DNA from: an uncultured Agathobacter sp. | GTDB lineage: Bacteria; Bacillota; Clostridia; Lachnospirales; Lachnospiraceae | Length of the DNA: 28,470 bases | Direction of reading: 5' to 3' | Assembly (NCBI GenBank): GCA_934358675.1 | Contig: CAKRKX010000022.1 | Span: 1 to 28,470 of the forward strand | Shown: positions 1 through 7,306 of the stretch, piece after piece | Layout: each line of letters begins with the position of its first letter | Position numbering within the stretch: the first letter of the stretch is position 1 | Notes under the pieces: model-generated | Databases searched by the model: none | The model's input: only the letters and a program-made list of their open reading frames with translations | What the model was told of the DNA's origin: nothing | Made by a program: the position numbers and the translations under genes

Positions 1-3000
1 GTATTGCAGCAATCGGAAAAAATAGCGGGGCTGGCGTAGGAATCTATGCACCTGGAGATATCGGAGATATCACAATCAATGGGGGTTCGGTGAGTGCCAC
101 AGGAAAAAACGGAATTTTTTGTGGAGGCACATATAAGCAGAACGGTGGGGAAGTGGAGGCCGTCTCAAACAGCGATAACACGTATGGAACCGGACTCTGT
201 GCGAAGAAGGCTATCACGATCACAAGTGGTAAGCTTAGAGCCATAGGAAGTCAAAATGAAAACGCTAAAAAGAGCTGTGGAATTGAGTGTGAAGGCATAT
301 ATACCCAGACAGGTGGGGAAGTGGAGGCTACCTCAGATAATCTGTATGCGGGTAGCGATGGCGAAAAATTTGGTCTGAAAGCTGCAGGTATAAAGTTTGA
401 AGGAGATCGTTTAACGCTTAAGGGAAATACAAGAGCATATAAGATTACGGGAAGAATTGATAGTGAACAGACAGACGAGAAGCTCATTATGTGGACAAAA
501 AATAGTGTACTGAAAGCGAGTGATTTTACCATTACACCGCCGGACGGGATCTATAACGGAAAGGAACAGGAAGTCACGGTAACACCGAAAGCAGAAATTA
601 ACTGCGGTGCGGTGACGGTGAAATATTATAGGTATAAGTATAAGAATAACGGTACTTATACATTAATACCTAGTAATAAACAGATAGCGCTGGGAGATTA
701 TAAGTTTGAGCTCAATGTGACCGGAAGTTCGTCTTATGCAGCAACAACGCTCCAAGATGAGAGCTGGAAATTCACGATCGGGTATGGTACCTTGACAGAC
801 GATCTGTACACCCTGGACGGCATTGTAGAAACCAATGGGAAAAAATGGGCGAAGCAAAATGTGCGTGTCAGCGCGGCAGATGGATATCAGCTTACAAATG
901 TAGAAAATGAGAATTATAAGGATGCCCTGAATTTCTCATCGGGGAATTATGAGATTTGGATAAAGAATAAATCGACTGGAAAAGTATATACAGGAACGAT
1001 AAATCTGGATTTTACACTGGATGATAAAGCGCCGGTTATTACTGGACTTGAAGATAATAAGAAGTATTGGAATGGAGAAGTAACATTTCAAGTAACAGAT
1101 GAAGGAAGCGGAGTAGACAAGGTAACAGCTAAACGACAAGATGCAACGGAACAGAACACTATTACGGCTGAATCTGATGGCACTTACAAACTGGCAGGAA
1201 ATGGCTGGTATGAAATTCAGGCCTACGATAAGGTCGGGAACAGCAGCTCCATCAAGGTATGTGTAGTCACCTGCGAGCATAATTCCAATTATTTTGGAAC
1301 TGTGAGTTATGATTGGAAGAAAGATGCGACAGGCAGAATCATCAGCTGTACCGCAAGTACAATTTGTAGTTCTTGTAAACAAGAAGTAAAAGAGACAGTT
1401 ACCGTTAATGCTGGTATAACAGAAACTATCGTGCAGAAGCAGTCCTGCACTAAGCCGGAGCTTATTACCTATACAGCGAGATTTCAGCGGGATGGATTTT
1501 TGAATCAAGTAAATGAGAAGGTAGAAACAGCTCCCGCAAGTCATAAGCTGCAAAAATTAAATGCGAAAGCCGCTACCTGTACGGACGAGGGTAATATAGA
1601 GTATTACAAGTGCAGCGAATGTGGGCTTTGCTTTAAAAACAGTGATGGAACAGAGCCGCTCACGGAAGATGCAACGAAGATTGAAAAAAAAGATCATGAA
1701 GGTGTTGAGCCGGTAGTCTATACCTGGAATGAGAAGCATACCACCTGTACTGCAGTCATCAAATGCAAAAATTGTGGTAAAGTGATAAAAAAAGCAGAGG
1801 GTATCATAAGTTCTGAGACAACAAAGGAAGCCAACTGTACGGAAGAAGGAGAAATAACCTATACCGCAGCCTTTTCGAATGGTAGTGCATATGTAGACCA
1901 GACGGAAAAGGTGACAGTAGCTGCCTTAGGTCATGTGAAGCCGGAGGATGACGGCGACTGTACCACAAGGGTTATCTGTGAAAGATGTAAGGCTGTACTT
2001 GTAGAAGCAAAAGAGCATAACTGGAGTGATTCCTGGACAAAAGATGCTTCCGGCCATTGGCATGCGTGCCAGAATGATGGCTGTACCAAGAAAAAAGATG
2101 AAGCGGCTCATACACCGAATATATCGGTGCCAACGGATGCTACAGATCAGAAATGTACCGTCTGTGAATATATCATCGCGCCTAAGGGAACCCATCAACA
2201 TGCTCTTCAAAAAATAGAAGCGACGGAAGCTACCTGTATCACAGAAGGAAATAGAGAATATTATAAGTGTGAAACATGCGGACATTTCTTTGCAGATGAA
2301 GCGGCAACAAGGGAAGTTACAGAAGGCGATATGATCATTCCGGCCAGCGGACATGACTATGCCGATCCGGTCTATACCTGGAGTGAGGATCATACCATCT
2401 GCACCGCAGTACAAAAGTGCAATAACTGTGATACAGTAAATGCAACAGAAAAAGTGAACAGTACTTCAAGTGTAACTCAGTCCCAGTCCTGCACAGCACC
2501 GGAGCTTACCACCTATACAGCGACATTTACCAGTGAGACATTTGCAGTGCAGAAAAAGGAAGTACAGACCAAGGAAGCTGCCGGACACATGCCGGGCGAC
2601 TGGATCGTGGACAGACTGGCGACGGTCACAGAAGAAGGCAGCAGACATAAGGAGTGCAGTGTATGCAAAGCCATCGTTGAGACAGAAATCATCGAGAAGC
2701 TTCCATACATTTCAAGTGATCCCACAAAGCCGGATAGCAGTAATGAAGAGACGGTTACCAATAGAACCGAAACAAATGCGGCAGGTAAGAGTGTCTCTGT
2801 GACAACAACCGTCAGAAAAGATGCATCGGGTAAGGTGATCAGTACCGTTCAAACGAAAGAAATTGTCGATGCGGCAAAGGATACATCTGTTACAGTTACT
2901 TCGGTTACTGATGGTGAGGGAAAAACATCTATGAAAGCGGAAGTTGTCAAGACCGGTACAAAGTCTGCTGCAGGAACGAAGGGAACGATTTCTTCCGATG

Positions 3001-3548
3001 TGGTTGCACAGATTACAGAGGCGGCTGGAACGACCGATGTTGTAATCACACAGAAGGTTGTGGATCAGAACGGAAAGACAGCATATACCGTAAGTGTAAA
3101 TGCAAAGGATCTGACTTCCGGTGAGAAGTTCGTCGTAGTGAAATACAATAAGAAGACTGGAAAGTACACACTTTGTAATAAGAAGACTTACAAAGTAACC
3201 GATGCGGGAGTGAGTCTGACAGTTAAGGATTCGGGTTCTTATCAGCTCATCAGTGAGGCAGATGCGGCCAAGCTTGTGAAGGAGATTCTTGCTACCGTGA
3301 AACCTGCGAAGAAATCCAAAACGGTAAAGGAAGGAAATGTAGCAAGCTTCGCATGGAGCAAGGAACTTGATATCGCGAATGTTTCCAAGATTACTTATTC
3401 CTCTACCGATAATTCGATTGCGAAGATCAGCAAGAATGGTAAGATTACTGCAAAGAAGGCTGGTAAAGTTACACTGAAAGCAACCGTGACACTTAAGAAC
3501 GGCAAGAAGAAGGTTGTCAGCATGAAGTTTAGTGTTCGCTCAAAGTAA
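1..3548 (+). CDS. Large secreted/surface protein with Cys-knuckle repeats and C-terminal Ig-like domain, 5' end cut by window
   Basis: The frame is open from base 3 to the TAA at 3546-3548 (about 1181 residues), so the true start and any signal peptide lie outside the window; the GTG at 90 is only an internal codon. The first ~110 residues are glycine-rich repeats of the form GGxVxAxG, as in carbohydrate-binding-domain surface proteins of gut Clostridia. An Ig-like segment follows (about 1020-1260; DDKAPVITGL, then DKVGNSSS). From about 1270 to 2700 there are eight CxxC knuckles (CSSC, CSEC, CKNC, CERC, CTVC, CETC, CNNC, CSVC) and one CxxxxC, interspersed with repeated 'TYTAxF...ALGH' strands. 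A Thr/Val-rich linker leads to a Big_2-like domain (about 3310-3545; SKITYSSTDNSIAKISKNGK). No LPXTG or C-terminal membrane anchor is visible. The architecture suggests extracellular adhesion or glycan binding; the ligand is unknown and metal binding by the CxxC units is only a possibility. Confidence 0.8.
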   Translation, partial: IAAIGKNSGAGVGIYAPGDIGDITINGGSVSATGKNGIFCGGTYKQNGGEVEAVSNSDNTYGTGLCAKKAITITSGKLRAIGSQNENAKKSCGIECEGIYTQTGGEVEATSDNLYAGSDGEKFGLKAAGIKFEGDRLTLKGNTRAYKITGRIDSEQTDEKLIMWTKNSVLKASDFTITPPDGIYNGKEQEVTVTPKAEINCGAVTVKYYRYKYKNNGTYTLIPSNKQIALGDYKFELNVTGSSSYAATTLQDESWKFTIGYGTLTDDLYTLDGIVETNGKKWAKQNVRVSAADGYQLTNVENENYKDALNFSSGNYEIWIKNKSTGKVYTGTINLDFTLDDKAPVITGLEDNKKYWNGEVTFQVTDEGSGVDKVTAKRQDATEQNTITAESDGTYKLAGNGWYEIQAYDKVGNSSSIKVCVVTCEHNSNYFGTVSYDWKKDATGRIISCTASTICSSCKQEVKETVTVNAGITETIVQKQSCTKPELITYTARFQRDGFLNQVNEKVETAPASHKLQKLNAKAATCTDEGNIEYYKCSECGLCFKNSDGTEPLTEDATKIEKKDHEGVEPVVYTWNEKHTTCTAVIKCKNCGKVIKKAEGIISSETTKEANCTEEGEITYTAAFSNGSAYVDQTEKVTVAALGHVKPEDDGDCTTRVICERCKAVLVEAKEHNWSDSWTKDASGHWHACQNDGCTKKKDEAAHTPNISVPTDATDQKCTVCEYIIAPKGTHQHALQKIEATEATCITEGNREYYKCETCGHFFADEAATREVTEGDMIIPASGHDYADPVYTWSEDHTICTAVQKCNNCDTVNATEKVNSTSSVTQSQSCTAPELTTYTATFTSETFAVQKKEVQTKEAAGHMPGDWIVDRLATVTEEGSRHKECSVCKAIVETEIIEKLPYISSDPTKPDSSNEETVTNRTETNAAGKSVSVTTTVRKDASGKVISTVQTKEIVDAAKDTSVTVTSVTDGEGKTSMKAEVVKTGTKSAAGTKGTISSDVVAQITEAAGTTDVVITQKVVDQNGKTAYTVSVNAKDLTSGEKFVVVKYNKKTGKYTLCNKKTYKVTDAGVSLTVKDSGSYQLISEADAAKLVKEILATVKPAKKSKTVKEGNVASFAWSKELDIANVSKITYSSTDNSIAKISKNGKITAKKAGKVTLKATVTLKNGKKKVVSMKFSVRSK

Positions 3549-3584
3549 CTGGTGAAATAGAACAATTGAAATTGTAATTTATAC

Positions 3585-3628
3585 ATAAATCCGTTATGCT
3601 ATGCGTAGTATAGCGGATTTATTGTTTT
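3585..3628 (+). terminator. Rho-independent terminator of the surface protein gene
   Basis: A 17-base arm (3585-3601) pairs with 3606-3622 through the tetraloop TGCG; two pairs are G-U wobbles and the rest are Watson-Crick. It is followed by TGTTTTAT. It lies 37 bases after the stop codon, on the same strand. Confidence 0.85.
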
Positions 3629-3633
3629 ATGCT

Positions 3634-3750
3634 GTGTCGGGTGTTATGCGCTACGGATATGGCTATGTACAGGGAATTGATGCTGCAGCAAAAGAGATGG
3701 AAATCGTGTGTATCGCGTGCACCGAAGGCGGAAGGCATTCCTTACGATAA
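3634..3750 (+). pseudogene. Fragment of a BMP-family ABC transporter substrate-binding lipoprotein
   Basis: One frame reads SGVMRYGYGYVQGIDAAAKE from 3637 onward. This resembles the internal '(V)MRYGYGYVQGxDAAAKE' segment of BMP/Med-type (basic membrane protein) nucleoside-binding lipoproteins of Lachnospiraceae, recognised from memory of the family. The similarity stops after about 25 residues, the frame then runs into unrelated sequence and ends at a TAA (3748-3750). There is no start codon with a ribosome binding site and the rest of the ~350-residue protein is absent. It looks like a decayed remnant between two terminators. Chance resemblance is possible but the run of matches is long for chance. 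Confidence 0.5.
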
Positions 3751-3819
3751 GGGACAAAGATAAGATGTACCGCAGCGCGAAGCGAACTCTCATGGTCGGA
3801 TGTTCTAACTGTGATGATA

Positions 3820-3852
3820 AAAAATCCCGGAGGAAATTTCTCCGGGATTTTT
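3820..3852. terminator. Bidirectional terminator
   Basis: A perfect 13-bp stem (AAAAATCCCGGAG, 3820-3832, with 3840-3852) encloses the loop GAAATTT. It has A-runs on one side and T-runs on the other, so it can act on both strands. It lies 32 bases beyond the stop of the minus-strand oxidoreductase gene and is probably that gene's terminator. Confidence 0.85.
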
Positions 3853-3884
3853 ATGTGTATCGATTGGCTGAAATACGAATGAAA

Positions 3885-5261
3885 TTATGCATTCTGCATT
3901 GTCTCTGCGATATGTCTTGCAACATATACTCCGGAAGCGGAAGCGTGGGACAGTGAGTGCGTAACGCCGCTTCCGTCACCGATGATATAGAGTCCATCGT
4001 ATTTGCTCTGTAAGTGCTCGTCGATCTCTACTTCCATGTTGTAGAATTTGACTTCTACGCCATAGAGCAGCGTGTCATCGTTGGCCGTGCCCGGAGCGAT
4101 TTTATCGAGTGCATAGATCATCTCGATGATTCCGTCTAAGATACGTTTCGGAAGGACAAGGCTTAAGTCGCCCGGTGTTGCGGCGAGGGTAGGAGTTACA
4201 AGTCCTTCCTCGATACGCTTGGTGTTGCTTCGGCGTCCGCGGACAAGATCGCCGAAACGCTGTACGATAACACCGCCGCCTAACATGTTGGAGAGACGGG
4301 CGATGCTTTCGCCGTATCCGTTACTGTCCTTGAACGGCTCGGAGAAATGCTTTGCAACGAGAAGCGCAAAGTTCGTGTTCTCGGTGCGCAGATCCGCGCT
4401 CTCGTAACTGTGTCCGTTTACCGTTACGATTCCGTTTGTATTTTCATTAACAACGATGCCGTATGGATTCATACAGAATGTACGCACGTTGTCCTCAAAT
4501 TTCTCGGTGCGGTATACGATCTTGCTCTCATAGAGCTCGTCCGTCAGGTGAGAGAAGATGACAGCCGGCAGCTCGACACGCACACCGATATCCACACGGT
4601 TGGATTTGGTCGGGATGTCAAGATCGTCGCAGACGGTCTCCATCCACTTGCTTCCGCTGCGTCCGACGGAGATCACACATTTCTTACAGTCGTAAGATTC
4701 GTCCTTCGCATAAACACGGTAGCCGTCTTCAAGGACTTCGATTTTTTCAATTGGTGTATCGAAGAAGAAATCCATGTGATCCTTCATTTCGTTGTACAGA
4801 TTCTCAAGAACCACATAGTTGATGTCGGTTCCCAAGTGGCGCACCGAAGCATCCAGAAGTTTCAATTTATTCTGCAGACAGACTTTTTTTAAAGCGGTAC
4901 CGGCAGTGGAGTACATCTTTGTCCCTTCGCCGCCGTGTGTCATGTTGATATGGTCCACATATTCCATGAGATCAAACGCCTGCTTACGTCCGATATATTC
5001 ATATAAAGTTCCGCCAAAATCATTGGTAATATTGTATTTTCCGTCGGAAAAAGCACCTGCTCCACCAAATCCATTCATGATGGCACAAGTCTTACATTTG
5101 ATACAGCTTTTCACTTTGTCACCGTCGATCGGACAGTGGCGCTTTTCAAGAGAATGTCCTGCATCAAATACGGCAATCCTGAGATCGCTTTTTTTCTGCA
5201 TCAGCTCGTATGCCGAAAAGATACCGCCCGGTCCGGCACCGATAATAATCACATCATACAT
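3885..5261 (-). CDS. COG2509-type FAD-dependent oxidoreductase (uncharacterised dehydrogenase)
   Basis: The 458-residue product starts with the Rossmann FAD motif IIIGAGPGG (G8-G13) and ends with the second FAD-contact strand GLYIIGDGSGVTHSLSHASA, both features of the NAD(P)/FAD flavoprotein group often annotated as 'FAD-dependent dehydrogenase' (COG2509). A Cys cluster, HCP(43) then CIKCKTC (C53, C56, C59), sits just before the conserved GFGGAGAFSDGK stretch; it could be redox-active or bind a metal, but no role is established that I can cite. The start is fixed by GGGAGGTAATACC directly before the ATG. It appears to be a single-gene transcript: a promoter lies at 5327-5355 and a terminator follows the stop. 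The substrate is unknown. Confidence 0.8.
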   Translation of the reverse strand: MYDVIIIGAGPGGIFSAYELMQKKSDLRIAVFDAGHSLEKRHCPIDGDKVKSCIKCKTCAIMNGFGGAGAFSDGKYNITNDFGGTLYEYIGRKQAFDLMEYVDHINMTHGGEGTKMYSTAGTALKKVCLQNKLKLLDASVRHLGTDINYVVLENLYNEMKDHMDFFFDTPIEKIEVLEDGYRVYAKDESYDCKKCVISVGRSGSKWMETVCDDLDIPTKSNRVDIGVRVELPAVIFSHLTDELYESKIVYRTEKFEDNVRTFCMNPYGIVVNENTNGIVTVNGHSYESADLRTENTNFALLVAKHFSEPFKDSNGYGESIARLSNMLGGGVIVQRFGDLVRGRRSNTKRIEEGLVTPTLAATPGDLSLVLPKRILDGIIEMIYALDKIAPGTANDDTLLYGVEVKFYNMEVEIDEHLQSKYDGLYIIGDGSGVTHSLSHASASGVYVARHIAETMQNA

Positions 5262-5326
5262 GGTATTACCTCCCTAATTTACATTATTTGTTACCTTATG
5301 AGTCGTTTCGCATCACAAACCGATTA

Positions 5327-5355
5327 ATTATAGCACAAACTTATATTATTGAAAA
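5327..5355 (-). promoter_or_regulatory. Sigma-A-type promoter of the COG2509 oxidoreductase gene
   Basis: Reading the minus strand: TTTTCA (5355-5350), a 17-base spacer, then TATAAT (5332-5327), preceded by TGC as an extended -10. The -35 matches the consensus at 4 of 6 bases; the perfect -10 plus TGn carries the call. It is about 65 bases upstream of the start codon. Confidence 0.65.
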
Positions 5356-5423
5356 GCAAAACTTATAAAAAACATGTGACTTGTAAAAATGTCCCTCTGC
5401 AGAAGCGGAAAAATCTGACGCAG

Positions 5424-6308
5424 CTAGGTTTCGGAGTAAGGATTTACATGAACCATAACATGTTTCACTTTGGAAAAATGGAACTCGATATGGTCATGCA
5501 CGCGTTCTGCAATCTCATGGGCTTCGGTGAGGGTACAATTTGGATCGCATGCGATCTCCACATCCACATAGATCTTGTTGCCGAATTCACGGGTGCGGAG
5601 TTCATCCACGCGGAGAACGCCTTCTTCGGCCCGGATGCAGTCACGGATCATTTCCTCGTCACTGTCGTCGCAGGCGTGATCGACCATTTTGTCGATGGCA
5701 TCGTGGAAGATGTCATATGCCGCTTTCACAATAAAGAAGCAGATCACAAGGCTGGCAACAGAATCGGCGATCGGGAAACCGAGTCTTGCTCCGGCGATAC
5801 CGATGAGAGCGCCAATCGAAGAGAGCGCATCCGAGCGGTGATGCCACGCATCTGCCATCAGGGCTGCAGAGTCGATCCTCTGGGCGTTTATCCTGGTATA
5901 CCAGAACATTGCCTCCTTACAGATGATGGAAACAAGCGCTGCGACGAGCGCAAGAATTCCCGGGGTGGCAAGGTGTTTATAGTCTCCGGCGAGAATGGTC
6001 CGTACTGCAGAGATGCCGATCGACAGACCGGTAATACACAGAATGGTTGCAAGAATGATTGCTGCAACGCATTCCAGCCGTTCGTGACCATATGGATGCT
6101 CCTTGTCGGATTCTTTGCTTGACACATGGATTCCGATGATGACAACGATGCTGCTGAACACATCCGACGCGGAGTGTACGGCATCGGAGATCATCGCACC
6201 GGAATTGGCAACAACTCCGGCAATGAATTTGAAAGCCGATAAAATGAGATTGCCGATGATACTGACCGAGGTTACCCGGTTGGCTGTTTTCTGAAAATCC
6301 TGCTCCAT
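5424..6308 (-). CDS. Cation diffusion facilitator (CDF) family metal exporter
   Basis: The 294-residue protein has the CDF plan: an N-terminal six-helix membrane domain and a C-terminal cytoplasmic metal-binding domain (from about residue 215, 'VDELRTREFGNKIYVDVEI...'). Metal-site residues are visible as HxxxD in TM2 (H45-D49, AVHSASD) and HxxxD in TM5 (H156-D160, WHHRSD). By family knowledge these fit zinc- or broad-specificity transporters better than the DxxxD/DxxxD pattern of Mn exporters, but selectivity is not certain. The start at 6308 is chosen because GGGGGAAC lies eight bases upstream; an in-frame ATG at 6380 lacks such a site and would place a 24-residue extension inside the palindrome. 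It probably works as a proton-coupled exporter at the plasma membrane. The leader contains two strong inverted repeats, so expression is likely controlled there. Confidence 0.88.
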   Translation of the reverse strand: MEQDFQKTANRVTSVSIIGNLILSAFKFIAGVVANSGAMISDAVHSASDVFSSIVVIIGIHVSSKESDKEHPYGHERLECVAAIILATILCITGLSIGISAVRTILAGDYKHLATPGILALVAALVSIICKEAMFWYTRINAQRIDSAALMADAWHHRSDALSSIGALIGIAGARLGFPIADSVASLVICFFIVKAAYDIFHDAIDKMVDHACDDSDEEMIRDCIRAEEGVLRVDELRTREFGNKIYVDVEIACDPNCTLTEAHEIAERVHDHIEFHFSKVKHVMVHVNPYSET

Positions 6309-6364
6309 AATTGTTCCCCCTTTTGCTTGAACATAAGCGCAATCTGTTTTGCTGCATTTATGAA

Positions 6365-6402
6365 ATGACAGTCCGACCAAAACGTTTTGGTTGAACTGTC
6401 AT
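6365..6402. promoter_or_regulatory. 38-bp two-part palindrome in the CDF gene leader
   Basis: ATGACAGT (6365-6372) pairs with ACTGTCAT (6395-6402), and ACCAAAAC (6376-6383) pairs with GTTTTGGT (6384-6391). The only unpaired bases are CCG and TGA between the arms, so the whole 38 bp has exact dyad symmetry about 6383/6384. It lies 57 bases upstream of the CDF start. It could be an operator for a dimeric or tetrameric regulator, or an RNA hairpin in the 5' UTR. There is no U-tract after it on the minus strand. Confidence 0.6.
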
Positions 6403-6419
6403 CTGTGCAACATTTTTGT

Positions 6420-6453
6420 ACATATTCCGGCAACTGTTTTCATCGGAATATGT
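6420..6453. promoter_or_regulatory. Second inverted repeat in the CDF gene leader
   Basis: ACATATTCCG (6420-6429) and CGGAATATGT (6444-6453) are perfect 10-bp arms around a 14-base centre. It sits just upstream (on the minus strand) of the 38-bp palindrome, so both would be in the leader or promoter region of the CDF gene. No clean minus-strand promoter was found nearby; a weak TTTTTG-17-TATATA pairing exists around 6465-6495. Confidence 0.5.
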
Positions 6454-6583
6454 ATTTTATTCATGCTATATATCATACACCATTCTATGCAAAAAAAGCA
6501 ATAAAATTGCACCTTGCACAGTAATAAGTGCAAATTAGTAAACGCTTACGCAACTTAGTGGAAGGAATAGAAATACATCAATA

Positions 6584-6757
6584 ACTAATTACAGTTACAT
6601 GGCGCAAAAATGCAAAACAAAAAACTGATAAAAGTTAGTATACGGTAATGATATATATGCATGACTGATACAGATTAGATGCGTAGAATTTACGGAATAT
6701 ACTACTAATTATAGTTAGGAAAATATAAATAAACTGTTGACAACTAATGAGGGTTAG
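6584..6757 (+). repeat. Five operator-like 15-bp repeats at a 40-bp period upstream of feoA
   Basis: Copies: ACTAATTACAGTTAC (6584-6598), ACTGATAAAAGTTAG (6624-6638), ACTGATACAGATTAG (6664-6678), ACTAATTATAGTTAG (6704-6718), ACTAATGAGGGTTAG (6743-6757). Start-to-start distances are 40, 40, 40 and 39. The best copy is a near-palindrome of the form CTAAnTATAnTTAG. A degraded copy ending in CTTAG lies exactly 40 bases further upstream (6544-6558), and a partial copy, ACTAACGGACGTAAG, begins 20 bases after the last (6763). The last full copy fills the -35/-10 spacer of the feo promoter. This layout suggests cooperative binding of a repressor, most simply an iron-responsive one (Fur- or DtxR-like). 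Confidence 0.75.
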
Positions 6758-6765
6758 CGTATACT
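6737..6765 (+). promoter_or_regulatory. feo operon promoter
   Basis: TTGACA (6737-6742), a 17-base spacer, TATACT (6760-6765): a perfect -35 with a 5/6 -10 at ideal spacing. Transcription would start near 6772, giving a short leader before feoA. The spacer itself is the fifth operator-like repeat, so a bound protein would exclude RNA polymerase. Confidence 0.85.
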
Positions 6766-6809
6766 AACGGACGTAAGAACCGAGAAACTTTATCAGAAAG
6801 AAGGTAAAA

Positions 6810-7022
6810 ATGATGCCGCTTACAATGTCACCAAAGGGACAGGAAGTAAAAATTGTACGAATCGGAGGCAAGGATGAAGTGCGCAGACACTTGGAGGAAC
6901 TTGGATTCGTGACAGGTGGGTTTGTTACAGTCGTATCAGAAGCTGCCGGAAACATGATTGTTAATGTAAAGGGTGCGCGTATCGCGATCGGCCGCGAGAT
7001 GGCTGCGCATATCTTTATCTAA
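6810..7022 (+). CDS. feoA: FeoA-domain protein, first copy
   Basis: A 70-residue SH3-like FeoA domain protein. The family pattern of a hydrophobic N-terminus, 'RxLEELGFVTGGFVTVVSEA' and 'VNVKGARIAIGREMAAHIFI' is plain. FeoA is a small cytoplasmic partner needed by FeoB for ferrous iron import. The gene opens the operon, with AGAAGG just upstream; ATG codons at 6810 and 6813 are adjacent and the second has the better spacing (8 rather than 5 bases), so the start is uncertain by one residue. It is 30 bases ahead of a second feoA; paired feoA genes are common in Clostridia, and the two copies are clearly diverged. Confidence 0.9.
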   Translation: MMPLTMSPKGQEVKIVRIGGKDEVRRHLEELGFVTGGFVTVVSEAAGNMIVNVKGARIAIGREMAAHIFI

Positions 7023-7052
7023 CATAAAAACAAAGAAAAGAGGAGTAAGATC

Positions 7053-7271
7053 ATGACTTTAAGAGAAGCCAAAATTGGTCAGACCGTCACGGTGAAAAAA
7101 CTCACAGGTGAGGGTGCTGTCAAGAGAAGAATCATGGACATGGGTATCACCAAAGGCGTGGAAGTATACATCCGTAAGGTTGCACCGCTTGGCGATCCGG
7201 TCGAAGTAACCGTAAGAGGATACGAGCTTTCGCTTCGTAAAGCGGACGCTGAAATGATCGAGGTACAGTAG
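7053..7271 (+). CDS. feoA: FeoA-domain protein, second copy
   Basis: A 72-residue FeoA domain protein: MTLREAKIGQTVTVKKL, then GxGAVKRRIMDMGITKGVEV, then the closing strands 'GDPVEVTVRGYELSLRKADA' typical of FeoA. GAGGAG lies eight bases before the ATG. It is 35 bases ahead of feoB and is the copy closer in sequence to canonical FeoA, so it is the more likely direct FeoB partner; the role of the first copy may differ. Confidence 0.92.
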   Translation: MTLREAKIGQTVTVKKLTGEGAVKRRIMDMGITKGVEVYIRKVAPLGDPVEVTVRGYELSLRKADAEMIEVQ

Positions 7272-7306
7272 TTCAACCAGAGAATAAATAATAAAGGAGA
7301 ATGACA

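Noticed and set aside
3708..3956. 82-codon plus-strand frame starting with GTG
   Set aside because: It crosses the bidirectional terminator and runs into the antisense of the oxidoreductase gene; composition is not protein-like.
4347..4892. Long plus-strand frame opposite the COG2509 gene
   Set aside because: It is antisense to a coding region with clear motifs and has no ribosome binding site or recognisable domain.
6303..6500. Known metal riboswitch (NiCo or yybP-ykoY) in the CDF leader
   Set aside because: The conserved cores of those classes were not recognised by eye. The palindromes are reported without assigning a class.
6584..6757. Regularly spaced repeats resembling a CRISPR array
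   Set aside because: The repeats are only 15 bp and vary between copies, the 25-bp gaps are AT-rich promoter DNA, no cas gene is nearby, and the last copy lies inside a promoter.
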